In this document: positions 1-8,870 of the stretch, one piece after another | How the letters are laid out: every line of letters starts with the position of its first letter | Numbering within the stretch: the stretch's first letter is position 1 | Assembly: GCF_920984665.1 (NCBI RefSeq) | Contig: NZ_CAKLBP010000001.1 | Location: 772,858-836,857 of the forward strand | Origin: Pedobacter sp. Leaf170 | Lineage (GTDB): Bacteria; Bacteroidota; Bacteroidia; Sphingobacteriales; Sphingobacteriaceae | DNA length: 64,000 nucleotides | Direction: 5' to 3' | Made by a program: the position numbers and the translations under genes | The notes under the pieces: model-generated | Seen by the model: the letters and a program-made list of their open reading frames with translations, nothing else | What the model was told of the DNA's origin: nothing | The model's database searches: none

Positions 1-47
1 TAGATGATTTAGTTCACTATCATTTAGAACTTGCTCCAAAGGCTTAG
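1..47 (+). CDS. C-terminal end of an upstream gene (partial)
   Basis: The third forward frame is open from the window edge and ends with a TAG stop at 45-47. It reads DDLVHYHLELAPKA at its C-terminus. Only 14 residues are visible, so no family can be named. The call rests on the open frame, its coding-like composition, and the heptad repeat array that begins 3 bp after the stop, as at three other gene ends in this window. The frame could be open by chance. Confidence 0.4.
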   Translation, partial: DDLVHYHLELAPKA

Positions 48-50
48 TTT

Positions 51-183
51 AGAGTTTAAAGGGGAAAGTACAAAGTTTAGAGTACAAAGCTTAGAGTACA
101 AAGTTTAGAGTATAAAGTTTAGAGTACAAAGTATAGAGTACAAAGTATAGAGTTTAAGATTTAGAGTACAAAGTTTAAGTTCT
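51..183. repeat. Array of 19 degenerate 7-bp repeats (A[AG]AGTNN)
   Basis: The stretch divides into consecutive 7-bp units, mostly AAAGTTT or AAAGTAC alternating with AGAGTAC or AGAGTTT. Read on the minus strand the unit is NNACT[TC]T, the same heptad as the arrays at 254-313 and 37523-37590. It starts 3 bp after the stop codon of the partial upstream frame and is followed by a terminator. Confidence 0.85.
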
Positions 184-191
184 ACCAAAAT

Positions 192-231
192 AAAAAAGGT
201 TCAGTTTGAAATTTCAAACTGAACCTTTTTT
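192..231. terminator. Bidirectional rho-independent terminator
   Basis: A perfect inverted repeat with 20-bp arms and no spacer. Each arm starts or ends in a run of six A or T and contains GGTTCAGTTTGAAA or its complement. It lies between the partial upstream gene and the convergent Nudix gene and can serve both. Confidence 0.9.
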
Positions 232-253
232 GCTAATAATCTATTAGATCAAC

Positions 254-313
254 ACTTTCGACTTCCAACTTTTTACTTTCTACTTTTCACTTTCCACTTT
301 CCACTTTCCACTT
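254..313. repeat. Array of 8 heptads (ACTTTNN) abutting a stop codon
   Basis: Eight consecutive 7-bp units (ACTTTCG, ACTTCCA, ACTTTTT, ACTTTCT, ACTTTTC, then three ACTTTCC) end in a partial ACTTA. The last bases overlap the stop codon (312-314) of the minus-strand Nudix gene. It is the same family as 51-183 (opposite orientation) and 37523-37590. Confidence 0.85.
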
Positions 314-1001
314 AAAAAGATATTTCCTTACCGAAAAGTTTAGCGTATTTACGTTTATCAAATCGGTATAATGTAGCAGCTCTGTAAGAAACGCCTTTTT
401 GTTTTTCATCAAGTTCTTTCAATACACCGAAACTTACAATCTTCTTTCTAAAATTTCTCTTATCCAGTTTTTTGCCAAGCACTAGCTCATAAACATGCTG
501 TAATTGAGTGAGTGTGAATTTCTCTGGAAGCAATTCAAAAGCAATTGGCTGGTGCTTAATTCTTCGTTTTATTTTCTCTAAGCCCTTATCGTATATCTTC
601 TGATGGTCGAAAGCCAATTTTGGTAAGGCCGTAATTGGCAACCAATTAGCCTGTTTTGCGTAATTACTTACCGGGCGTAAATCTTTATCACCTCCTAAAC
701 GTATCAGCGCATAATAAGCTAAGGTGATAACCCTTCCCTGCGGGTGTCTACCAGGATCGCCGAAAGCATAGTATTGTTCCATGTATATGCCACGCAAACC
801 TGTTAATTCGTATAAAATTCGAGAAGCAGATTGATCTAAACTTTCATCAGGACCAACAATATTTCCTGGCAGCGCCCACCAATCTTTAAAAGGTTCTTCA
901 TTCCTTTCGATGAGTAAGATTTTTAATTCCTTTCCATCGAATCCAAACAGCACACAGTCGATGGAAAAAACGGAATCTAAATGAGGTAAAATTTGTTCCA
1001 A
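312..1001 (-). CDS. Nudix-domain transcriptional regulator (NrtR-like), degenerate Nudix box
   Basis: A 229-residue protein with an N-terminal Nudix-fold domain (about residues 10-140) and a C-terminal winged-helix-like segment (about 150-225), the architecture of NrtR-type regulators that sense ADP-ribose-like or sugar-derived ligands. The Nudix box aligns around residues 46-70, but the catalytic REUXEE core reads RILYEL, so two of the three Glu residues expected there are gone. This points to ligand binding rather than hydrolysis. The only plausible start is TTG at 1001. The gene diverges from pfkA across a 110-bp region holding a TTAGTGTA-N5-TACAC palindrome, so it probably controls pfkA and perhaps itself. 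The target and ligand are inferred. Confidence 0.8.
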   Translation of the reverse strand: MEQILPHLDSVFSIDCVLFGFDGKELKILLIERNEEPFKDWWALPGNIVGPDESLDQSASRILYELTGLRGIYMEQYYAFGDPGRHPQGRVITLAYYALIRLGGDKDLRPVSNYAKQANWLPITALPKLAFDHQKIYDKGLEKIKRRIKHQPIAFELLPEKFTLTQLQHVYELVLGKKLDKRNFRKKIVSFGVLKELDEKQKGVSYRAATLYRFDKRKYAKLFGKEISF

Positions 1002-1073
1002 GGTAAAATTTAGTTAATTTAAGCGTTAAAGGTATGACTTTCAATATTAAGTAAAAAAAATAAAATAAATTAC

Positions 1074-1101
1074 TTAGTGTAGAAAATACACACTATATTC
1101 G
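1074..1101 (+). promoter_or_regulatory. pfkA promoter with overlapping palindromic operator
   Basis: The core TTAGTGTA-N5-TACAC (1074-1091) lies 2 bp upstream of TATATTCG (1094-1101), a one-mismatch Bacteroidota -7 element (TAnnTTTG). The pfkA ATG is 10 bp downstream. The same core with the same spacing recurs at 4313-4333. Because it sits in the intergenic region of the Nudix regulator, it is a good candidate binding site for that protein. Confidence 0.6.
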
Positions 1102-1111
1102 TAACACGAAG

Positions 1112-2098
1112 ATGAAACCAAATATTAAAAACATAGCCGTACTTACATCTGGAGGTGATGCTCCAGGTATGAATGCTGCAATTAGAGCGGTTGTACGTAC
1201 AGGAATTTACCATGGCATTAACATGTTTGGTGTTATGCAAGGCTATCAAGGTTTAATAAATAACAACATTAAACCAATGGATGCACGCTCTGTAAGTAAT
1301 ATTTTACATTTAGGCGGAACCATTCTTAAAACAGCAAGATGTTTAGAGTTTAAGACAGACGAAGGTCAGCAGATTGCATTCGATAATTTAAAAGCTAACG
1401 ATATCGACGCTTTAGTTGTTATTGGTGGCGATGGAACCTTTACCGGCGCTAAACGTTTCGGCGAAAAATTTGGCGTTAAAGTAATTGGCATTCCGGGCAC
1501 AATTGATAATGATTTAAGTGGCTCTGATTTTACTTTAGGTTACGATACCGCAATAAACACAGTTGTAGAAGCAATTGATAAAATCAGAGATACTGCCGAT
1601 GCCCACGATAGATTGTTCTTTATCGAAGTAATGGGTAGGGATTCTGGTTGTATTGCTTTAAGAAGCTCTATAGCAAGTGGTGCCGAAGCCGTTTTATTAC
1701 CGGAAGTAGAAACCAGCGTTGAAGACCTTATTCAGAAATTAGCATTGGGAGCCGCAACTAAAAAATCATCGAGTATTGTTATTGTAGCCGAAGGACACAA
1801 ACAAGGTGGCGCTTATGATATTGCAAAGCGTGTTAAAGAAACATTTGACCACTATGATACCAAGGTTACGATTTTAGGTCACCTTCAAAGAGGTGGAAGC
1901 CCAAATAGTTTCGACCGTATTTTGGGTAGTAGATTGGGCTACGCAGCGGTTAATGCACTAATTGCCGGAGAAAGCGCAAAAATGGTTGGCTTAAATGGTA
2001 ATTCAATAAAATTAACAAGCATTGATGAGGCGCTTAGCGCTCATTCATATAAACTTGAAAACGATTTAATGGAAATGACGGAAGTTTTATCCATATAA
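1112..2098 (+). CDS. pfkA: ATP-dependent 6-phosphofructokinase
   Basis: Phosphorylates fructose 6-phosphate to fructose 1,6-bisphosphate with ATP, the committed step of glycolysis, in the cytosol. The 328-residue length fits a bacterial group I PFK. Diagnostic motifs are SGGDAPGMNAA at the N-terminus (nucleotide binding), GGDGTFTGA, the catalytic segment GIPGTIDND with the base Asp, the substrate-binding EVMGRDSG, and the C-terminal HLQRGGSP. It is the first gene of a tight operon: the next gene starts 5 bp after its stop and gapA follows 7 bp after that one. The promoter and operator at 1074-1101 suggest control by the divergent Nudix regulator. Confidence 0.97.
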   Translation: MKPNIKNIAVLTSGGDAPGMNAAIRAVVRTGIYHGINMFGVMQGYQGLINNNIKPMDARSVSNILHLGGTILKTARCLEFKTDEGQQIAFDNLKANDIDALVVIGGDGTFTGAKRFGEKFGVKVIGIPGTIDNDLSGSDFTLGYDTAINTVVEAIDKIRDTADAHDRLFFIEVMGRDSGCIALRSSIASGAEAVLLPEVETSVEDLIQKLALGAATKKSSSIVIVAEGHKQGGAYDIAKRVKETFDHYDTKVTILGHLQRGGSPNSFDRILGSRLGYAAVNALIAGESAKMVGLNGNSIKLTSIDEALSAHSYKLENDLMEMTEVLSI

Positions 2099-2103
2099 TA
2101 AAA

Positions 2104-3952
<1,849 letters not shown>

Positions 3953-3982
3953 TTATAATTATTAAATAATATATTTTTATTT

Positions 3983-4013
3983 AAAGGTTAACATTGAAAA
4001 ATGTTAACCTTTT
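3983..4013 (+). terminator. Terminator of the pfkA-gapA operon
   Basis: Inverted repeat with arms AAAGGTTAACATT and AATGTTAACCTTT followed by a T-run, 30 bp after the gapA stop. Confidence 0.9.
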
Positions 4014-4305
4014 TTTATTTACTAATAAAATTAAAATTTAAAAAAGAGATTATGGTATATTTATTGCAACCTATTTAAAAAATAGTGAAGAAAATTTAAT
4101 TTATCGGTTACATAAAAGAATAACAAATTCTTAATACTGCATAAAGAATGTAAAATCGAAACAATTAGAAATAAAATAACATGATTTCACATTATTTAAC
4201 AATTATTAACCAATTTCCTTACTAAATTTAAAGATTATTATTATTTATCGTGAAATTTAAGCTAAATAATTATTGAAATAAAAATATGACAAAAAAAATA
4301 CTTAA
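4014..4305. other. AT-rich intergenic stretch without recognisable features
   Basis: About 290 bp of very AT-rich sequence between the gapA terminator and the palindromic operator at 4306. No ORF with coding character, no hairpin and no clear promoter element was seen. It is probably spacer upstream of the promoter at 4346. Confidence 0.6.
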
Positions 4306-4353
4306 AAATTTCTTAGTGTATTTTTTACACTAAGAAATTTTTTACTATATTTG
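4306..4353 (+). promoter_or_regulatory. Promoter with 15-bp-arm palindromic operator
   Basis: Perfect inverted repeat AAATTTCTTAGTGTA - 5 T - its complement (4306-4340), followed by a perfect -7 element TATATTTG at 4346-4353. The inner core TTAGTGTA-N5-TACAC matches the site in front of pfkA in sequence and spacing, so the two are probably bound by the same protein, most likely the Nudix regulator at 312-1001. No ordinary coding gene begins nearby. The predicted transcript ends at the hairpin at 4479-4511. Confidence 0.7.
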
Positions 4354-4359
4354 TAGAGT

Positions 4360-4515
4360 AATAATCAGAGATTGATTTTACATTGATAAAAAAGATAAAT
4401 CATTTTCTACGTTAACATTTGTTCACTGGAAAATTTAAGACAAAGCCTGGCTCATAACAGGTTTATATTTGGTTAGAAAAAAGAGATACGTCTGGATGGA
4501 GTATCTCTTTTCTTA
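4360..4515 (+). ncRNA. Candidate small regulatory RNA of about 150 nt
   Basis: Inferred from a perfect -7 promoter element at 4346-4353 and an intrinsic terminator hairpin at 4479-4511 with no convincing ORF between them. A short internal stem (CCTG...CAGG at 4446-4461) is visible. No known RNA family is recognised. The alternative is the leader of a lost or decayed operon. The start coordinate is an estimate, 7 nt past the -7 element. Confidence 0.4.
4479..4511 (+). terminator. Intrinsic terminator of the candidate small RNA
   Basis: Arms AAAAGAGATAC and GTATCTCTTTT separated by 11 nt and followed by CTTATTTTA. The 11-bp perfect stem with T-rich flank reads as a terminator. Confidence 0.7.
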
Positions 4516-4691
4516 TTTTACGCCATATTACGCACTGAAAATCAATAGGTTAACTAAGATGCCAAACTGGTATGTTTATGATTCTGTTAATTTTTACTTG
4601 CATTATTTATATATTAAAATATGCAATTACCGTTTATCTAAACACTTTTATCTTTCGTTAGTTCGTCCTCAATCCCTGATACCCTCTTAGC

Positions 4692-4799
4692 TTACATCAC
4701 GTATTCATCAGCAAAACTAAAATAGCTATTATTGGCAACTGTAATATAACCGCAAACTTCAATATCAAATAGTTGACAATCTTTTAATTTCTGTGCTAG
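4692..4799 (-). pseudogene. Possible decayed gene fragment
   Basis: One minus frame is open for about 35 codons and ends at TAA 4692-4694 with a C-terminus reading SYFSFADEYVM. A neighbouring frame just upstream reads IYDLAKLIN, as if one reading frame had been broken by a frameshift near 4795. No family is recognised. The rest of 4516-5034 shows no supported gene. Chance open frames cannot be excluded. Confidence 0.25.
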
Positions 4800-5034
4800 T
4801 GTTTATCAGCTTCGCTAGGTCGTAAATTTTCCCTTGGACGATTCTGTACTAATATCAATCTACTGATTTTTTTTGTGCTGTTGCAAGAAGACTTTTAGTT
4901 TGATAAAGCACTAATGATACTTAAGATAAAGATTGCATCACTCATTAATTTTAATGATCAGAGGTTAATAGAAGTCCTAAAATTACTATTATTGTTAAAA
5001 AAGAAATCTACCGCATAACTTTATCTAACTACTC

Positions 5035-5685
5035 ATGTCATACAAACATTGCCCGAATTGCCAAAAAAAAATGGATGGTCTTATGACTTCTAGATACATT
5101 CTAAGTGATCAAACTATCGCAATTATCAATTCATTGCACAATCCCAAGGCTGAAGCATACTGCAATGAGTGTGGCTTGAACATTTTAGCTGAAAAGAAAC
5201 TCGCTATTGATACCGCAAAGGCAGTTTTGATGGCCGAAATTGAAAGCCTAATATCAGCAATACCCATTATCACAATTCAGAATCCAACAAAGTGGAATTT
5301 CAAGATTCTTGGGTTGATTAGTGCTCAATCAATCTCAGGCACTGGTTTTCTATCAGAATTATCAGGCTCTTGGGCAGATTTCACAGGCGGGCAATCATTG
5401 ACTATGTCAAATAAGGTTTCTTCAGGTGAAGAGATATGCAAAAAGAAATTACGCCTTGTCTGTGCGTTGCATGGTGGTAATGCAATAGTTGGAACAGATA
5501 TCGACTATTCTGAGGTAGGTGGAGGCAAAGGTATGTTAATGGTTTGTATGGCAGGAACGGCTGTAATTGTTGATTTAGAAAATGAAGATTTTGACACTAA
5601 GCGTGACCGACTGAAATTACTAATAAGTAAAGTTAATGAATTGAATGCCATACCAGTATTAAAGCATAGCGAATATTATAGTTAA
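5035..5685 (+). CDS. Zinc-ribbon protein with C-terminal YbjQ (UPF0145)-like domain
   Basis: A 216-residue cytosolic protein. Residues 1-50 hold two CxxC knuckles (CPNC and CNEC) about 35 residues apart, which fits a treble-clef or zinc-ribbon module. Residues 90-185 resemble the YbjQ/UPF0145 fold: GLISAQSISGTG near its start, a conserved ALHGGNAIVG stretch and a hydrophobic AGTAVIV strand. YbjQ proteins form pentameric rings of uncertain role, sometimes described as heavy-metal binding. The family normally lacks the zinc ribbon, so this is a fusion. It stands alone in a gene-poor zone. The function is unknown. Confidence 0.65.
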   Translation: MSYKHCPNCQKKMDGLMTSRYILSDQTIAIINSLHNPKAEAYCNECGLNILAEKKLAIDTAKAVLMAEIESLISAIPIITIQNPTKWNFKILGLISAQSISGTGFLSELSGSWADFTGGQSLTMSNKVSSGEEICKKKLRLVCALHGGNAIVGTDIDYSEVGGGKGMLMVCMAGTAVIVDLENEDFDTKRDRLKLLISKVNELNAIPVLKHSEYYS

Positions 5686-5781
5686 TGAGATATAAATTTT
5701 TATCTACTTAGTTACATACCGTGAATGTTGTGCAGCGATTGTAGACATGTGTTTTGTATTTGCTTTGTTGCATTCTCAGCT

Positions 5782-5904
5782 TTAGCATCCGTTCCAGACA
5801 ATTTTTTCGCCTGAGCGAATAGCCCTTGTGATTATTATCTGCCATTGATAGCCGTTTGTAGTTTGTCTATCGCTTAATAGCTCAAGTTCTTCTCCTGTCA
5901 TCAT
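5782..5904 (-). pseudogene. Short ORF of 40 codons, possible gene remnant
   Basis: Two consecutive ATG codons at 5904 and 5901 open a 40-residue frame containing MTGEELELLSDRQT and ending at TAA 5782-5784. Its composition is coding-like, but it matches nothing recognised and lies in a region with other broken frames. It could be a genuine tiny protein or the start of a decayed gene. Confidence 0.25.
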
Positions 5905-6011
5905 AATATCATTTACTATTTAACTACGAGTCCTTATTATTCCGAAGCGTTTCTTTACCTGCTTTTACTCACCCGTAGCATAGGAAGATCTTATGAGGCG
6001 ATTAAAAATTT

Positions 6012-6145
6012 AACACCCTCAAAAACAGGTATTTCAAGGATATCAACATCGGCATGCATGTGTACTTATTCAAGATAGTACGAAGCAAATCCTAGATAGA
6101 GAAAGCATTCATGAGGCAACCGCTTCTCCAAAATTAAAACTATGA
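6012..6145 (+). pseudogene. Frameshifted gene remnant, family unknown
   Basis: The frame from 6012 reads LKNRYFKDINIGMHVYLF and stops near 6092. The next frame continues with KQILDRESIHEATASPKLKL and ends at TGA 6143-6145. The two pieces look like one coding sequence interrupted by a frameshift around 6083. No start codon or family is identified. The rest of 5686-6261 holds no supported gene. Confidence 0.25.
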
Positions 6146-6261
6146 CAGAAACGTAGTGAATGGCGTGTGTTTTAAGTGGCATTAATCTCGCCGGATACCA
6201 ATATTCTTAATGATATGAGCACTGCCCTGAGCCAATGATCAACAACCGAAGTAACGGCAAA

Positions 6262-6573
6262 CTATAAACTTTTATTAGTAATAGATTTTCCGGCTTTTAA
6301 AAGCCAAATAAAGATTTTGTTTTTAGATTCATCAAATGATGAAATATTATTCCATGCGTAAGTAAACGTATTTTCGAGGATTTCAAGACTTTTAATTTCA
6401 TCTGGTATGCTTCTAACAATGGAACCATATAACGCAGGTGCATAAAGCTTGTAGAGCATTTTGAAACTTTCCTTATCGCCTGATTTTAATTTAATCAAAC
6501 ACAAATCATCTTCCAAGCGACTAACTTTTAATAGTGGCTCACTAAGTTCTGAAGAAAGGTTAGAGATTTGCAT
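6262..6573 (-). pseudogene. Truncated ECF sigma factor, region 2 only
   Basis: A 103-residue product in which residues 22-100 resemble sigma-70 region 2 of ECF factors: an LKSGDKESFKMLYKLYAP-type start, a middle helix corresponding to the core-binding part, and an FIWLLKAG helix where the -10-recognition helix ends. A normal ECF sigma factor continues for about 80 more residues with region 4, which reads -35 DNA. Here a stop follows directly, and no region 4 was seen downstream. It is either a broken gene or a small protein that can bind core polymerase without promoter recognition. It sits alone on the minus strand. Confidence 0.55.
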
Positions 6574-6748
6574 TTGTTTAATTAGGGGTAATTAGAACAT
6601 TAACAAAGTGATTGATATTATTGTTTAATACAAAGTGGTAAAACAAACAACCCAATGGAATATAAAATTAATAGGCCTGAAAATTAGATTGTTACATACC
6701 ATAACCTTACAATGAAAGAAATTTTAAAAAAAAAGATCTACATTTGTG

Positions 6749-6808
6749 CCTTTCGGGTGCTTCCACCCCGAAAAAAAGAAAAGCTTTCCGGCAACGGAAA
6801 GCTTTTTC
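6749..6808 (-). terminator. Double hairpin terminator after glgB
   Basis: On the minus strand, arms AAAGCTTTCC and GGAAAGCTTT are followed by TTCTTTTTTT, directly downstream of glgB. A second stem (TTTCGGGTG...CACCCCGAAA, 6749-6772) follows. The first is a typical intrinsic terminator. The role of the second is unclear. Confidence 0.8.
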
Positions 6809-6834
6809 TGTTTAAATTATGTCTAGTCCTGATA

Positions 6835-8799
6835 TTAAATACTCTTAAAAATAGTTATGGCCAGCGGTGGCAAAGTAATGTTTATAGAATACTCCTGATT
6901 ATTATATCCGCTTAATTCTGGAATTATAGCTCCGCTATTATTTATCCCCGAGCCATAATAAATAATATCGTCTGAATTAAAAATTTCTTTCCATTTCGTT
7001 TTAAATGGAACACCTATTTTATAATGCTCTCTTACCACAGGTGTAAAATTTAAGGCAATAATTAGTGTGTCTTTAGCTTTTGGACCTTTGCGCATAAAAA
7101 CAAAAACAGATTCACTTGCATTATCAGCATCAAGCCATTCAAAGCCCTCGTAACTAAAATTAAAATGATGTAAAGCAGGCTCACTTCTATACAAGAAATT
7201 TAATGCCTTTACCGTTTCCTGCAAACCTTTATGTGGCGCATGTTCAAGCAAATGCCAATTTAAGGATTGGGTAAAATTCCACTCACTGGTATCTCCAAAT
7301 TCATTACCCATAAATAGAAGTTTAGCCCCCGGATGCGCAAACATATATCCGTAAAGTGCCCTTAAATTCGCGAATTTCTGCCAATCGTCTCCAGGCATTT
7401 TATATAACATTGGAGATTTACCATGAACCACTTCATCATGCGAAAAAGGCAACATAAAATTCTCAGTAAAAGCATAGGTCATGCTAAAACTAAGTTGATG
7501 ATGATGATGTTTTCTGCCCAGGGTATCTATTTTAAAATATTTAAGCGTATCGTTCATCCATCCCATCATCCATTTCATACCAAAGCCTAAACCGCCTGAA
7601 TGTACAGGATGTGTTACCCCCGGGTAAGTGCTACTTTCTTCAGCTATTGTTTGTATACCTTCAAAATTTCCGTACACAGCCACATTCAAATCCTGTAGAA
7701 ACTGAATGGCACCTAAATTTTCACTTCCGCCATATTCATTAGTTGCAGCATCTCCATCTTCTCTTGAAAAATTAAAATAAAGCATTGAGGCAACCGCATC
7801 TACCCTTAAGCCATCTGCATGGTATTTATCTAACCAAAACATCGCATTGCTGATTAAAAAAGAGCGAACCTCGTTTCTATCGTAGTTAAATATATATGAT
7901 TTCCAATCTGGATGAAACCCTTTACGCATATCGGCATGCTCATATAAATGTGTTCCATCAAACTCATATAAACCATGTCTGTCGCCCGGAAAATGCGATG
8001 GTACCCAATCTAAAATCACAGCAATATTTGCTTTGTGCAATTCTTCAATCAAGAACATTAAATCCTGCGGACTGCCATATCTGGAGCTTGCCCCAAAATA
8101 GCCAGTAATTTGATAGCCCCAACTCGGAAAAAACGGAAACTCCATTACTGGCATAAGTTCTACATGTGTAAAACCCATTTCGAGTATATAAGGAATTAAT
8201 GTTGATGCAACTTCCCGAGCATTTAAAACCCTTTCAGGATCATTAGGATCTCTTTGCCAGGAACCTAAATGCAATTCATATACAGAAATTGGTTGATCTA
8301 AAGCATTTAATTTTGGTCTCTTTTTTAACCATGCTTTATCTTTCCAGCTGTATTCTGTATCCCAAATTACACTTGCCGTTTGAGGCGGATGCTCCCATTT
8401 GGTTGCATAAGGGTCACCTTTTAAATGTTCTGATTCATCAAAACCTTTTACAAAATACTTGTAAACTTCACCCTTACCAATATTTGGAATAAAACCTTCC
8501 CAAATGCCTGATTTATCCCAGCGCTTATTTAAAAGATGAGCGCCTCTATCCCATCCATTAAAATCGCCAACAACGCCAACTTTAATTGCATTTGGTGCCC
8601 AAACAGAGAAATATGTACCCGCAGTTTTATCAACTGTTGTAATATGGGCACCCATTTTTTCGTATAAACGGAAATGCTTACCGACCAAAAACAAATCAAT
8701 ATCATAATCAGTAAATAAACTATGAGCCCAAACACTTCGATTAGTATCTACTTTAGGCAATGCTGTTTTTTTTACGGTTTCTTTTTTTGCTGCTGACAT
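6835..8799 (-). CDS. glgB: 1,4-alpha-glucan branching enzyme (GH13)
   Basis: Cuts alpha-1,4 glucan chains and re-joins them through alpha-1,6 links to make branched glycogen. The 654-residue protein has an N-terminal CBM48/E-set domain (about 40-130), a GH13 barrel and a C-terminal beta domain. The catalytic residues are visible: nucleophile Asp334 in GLRVDAVASM, acid/base Glu at 387/388 in AEESSTYPG, and the transition-state Asp in FSHDEVVH. The preceding basic N-terminal stretch (AAKKETVKK) is longer than in short homologues. It lies 71 bp downstream of the GH31 glucosidase gene in the same direction, which suggests a glucan-handling unit. Confidence 0.95.
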   Translation of the reverse strand: MSAAKKETVKKTALPKVDTNRSVWAHSLFTDYDIDLFLVGKHFRLYEKMGAHITTVDKTAGTYFSVWAPNAIKVGVVGDFNGWDRGAHLLNKRWDKSGIWEGFIPNIGKGEVYKYFVKGFDESEHLKGDPYATKWEHPPQTASVIWDTEYSWKDKAWLKKRPKLNALDQPISVYELHLGSWQRDPNDPERVLNAREVASTLIPYILEMGFTHVELMPVMEFPFFPSWGYQITGYFGASSRYGSPQDLMFLIEELHKANIAVILDWVPSHFPGDRHGLYEFDGTHLYEHADMRKGFHPDWKSYIFNYDRNEVRSFLISNAMFWLDKYHADGLRVDAVASMLYFNFSREDGDAATNEYGGSENLGAIQFLQDLNVAVYGNFEGIQTIAEESSTYPGVTHPVHSGGLGFGMKWMMGWMNDTLKYFKIDTLGRKHHHHQLSFSMTYAFTENFMLPFSHDEVVHGKSPMLYKMPGDDWQKFANLRALYGYMFAHPGAKLLFMGNEFGDTSEWNFTQSLNWHLLEHAPHKGLQETVKALNFLYRSEPALHHFNFSYEGFEWLDADNASESVFVFMRKGPKAKDTLIIALNFTPVVREHYKIGVPFKTKWKEIFNSDDIIYYGSGINNSGAIIPELSGYNNQEYSINITLPPLAITIFKSI

Positions 8800-8828
8800 T
8801 TAGAGGTGGTTCTGTTAGATAACTATAA

Positions 8829-8856
8829 CCCCGAAGCTGGTTTAAAGTTTCGGGGC
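8829..8856 (-). terminator. Hairpin between the GH31 gene and glgB
   Basis: Arms CCCCGAA and TTCGGGG (8-bp stem with a neighbouring A:T pair) with a 12-nt loop. On the minus strand it is followed only by a weak T-rich stretch, so termination may be partial and glgB could be read through. Confidence 0.5.
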
Positions 8857-8870
8857 TTAATTAGTATAGG

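Noticed and set aside
51..183. CRISPR array
   Set aside because: Units are 7 bp with no spacers; there are no cas genes. The repeats are tandem heptads.
4469..4690. 73-codon forward ORF after the orphan promoter
   Set aside because: It runs through the terminator hairpin at 4479-4511, is rich in Tyr and Leu typical of translated AT-rich non-coding DNA, and matches no family.
6712..6915. 67-codon forward ORF at the end of glgB
   Set aside because: It is built from the two terminator hairpins and the antisense of the glgB 3' end.
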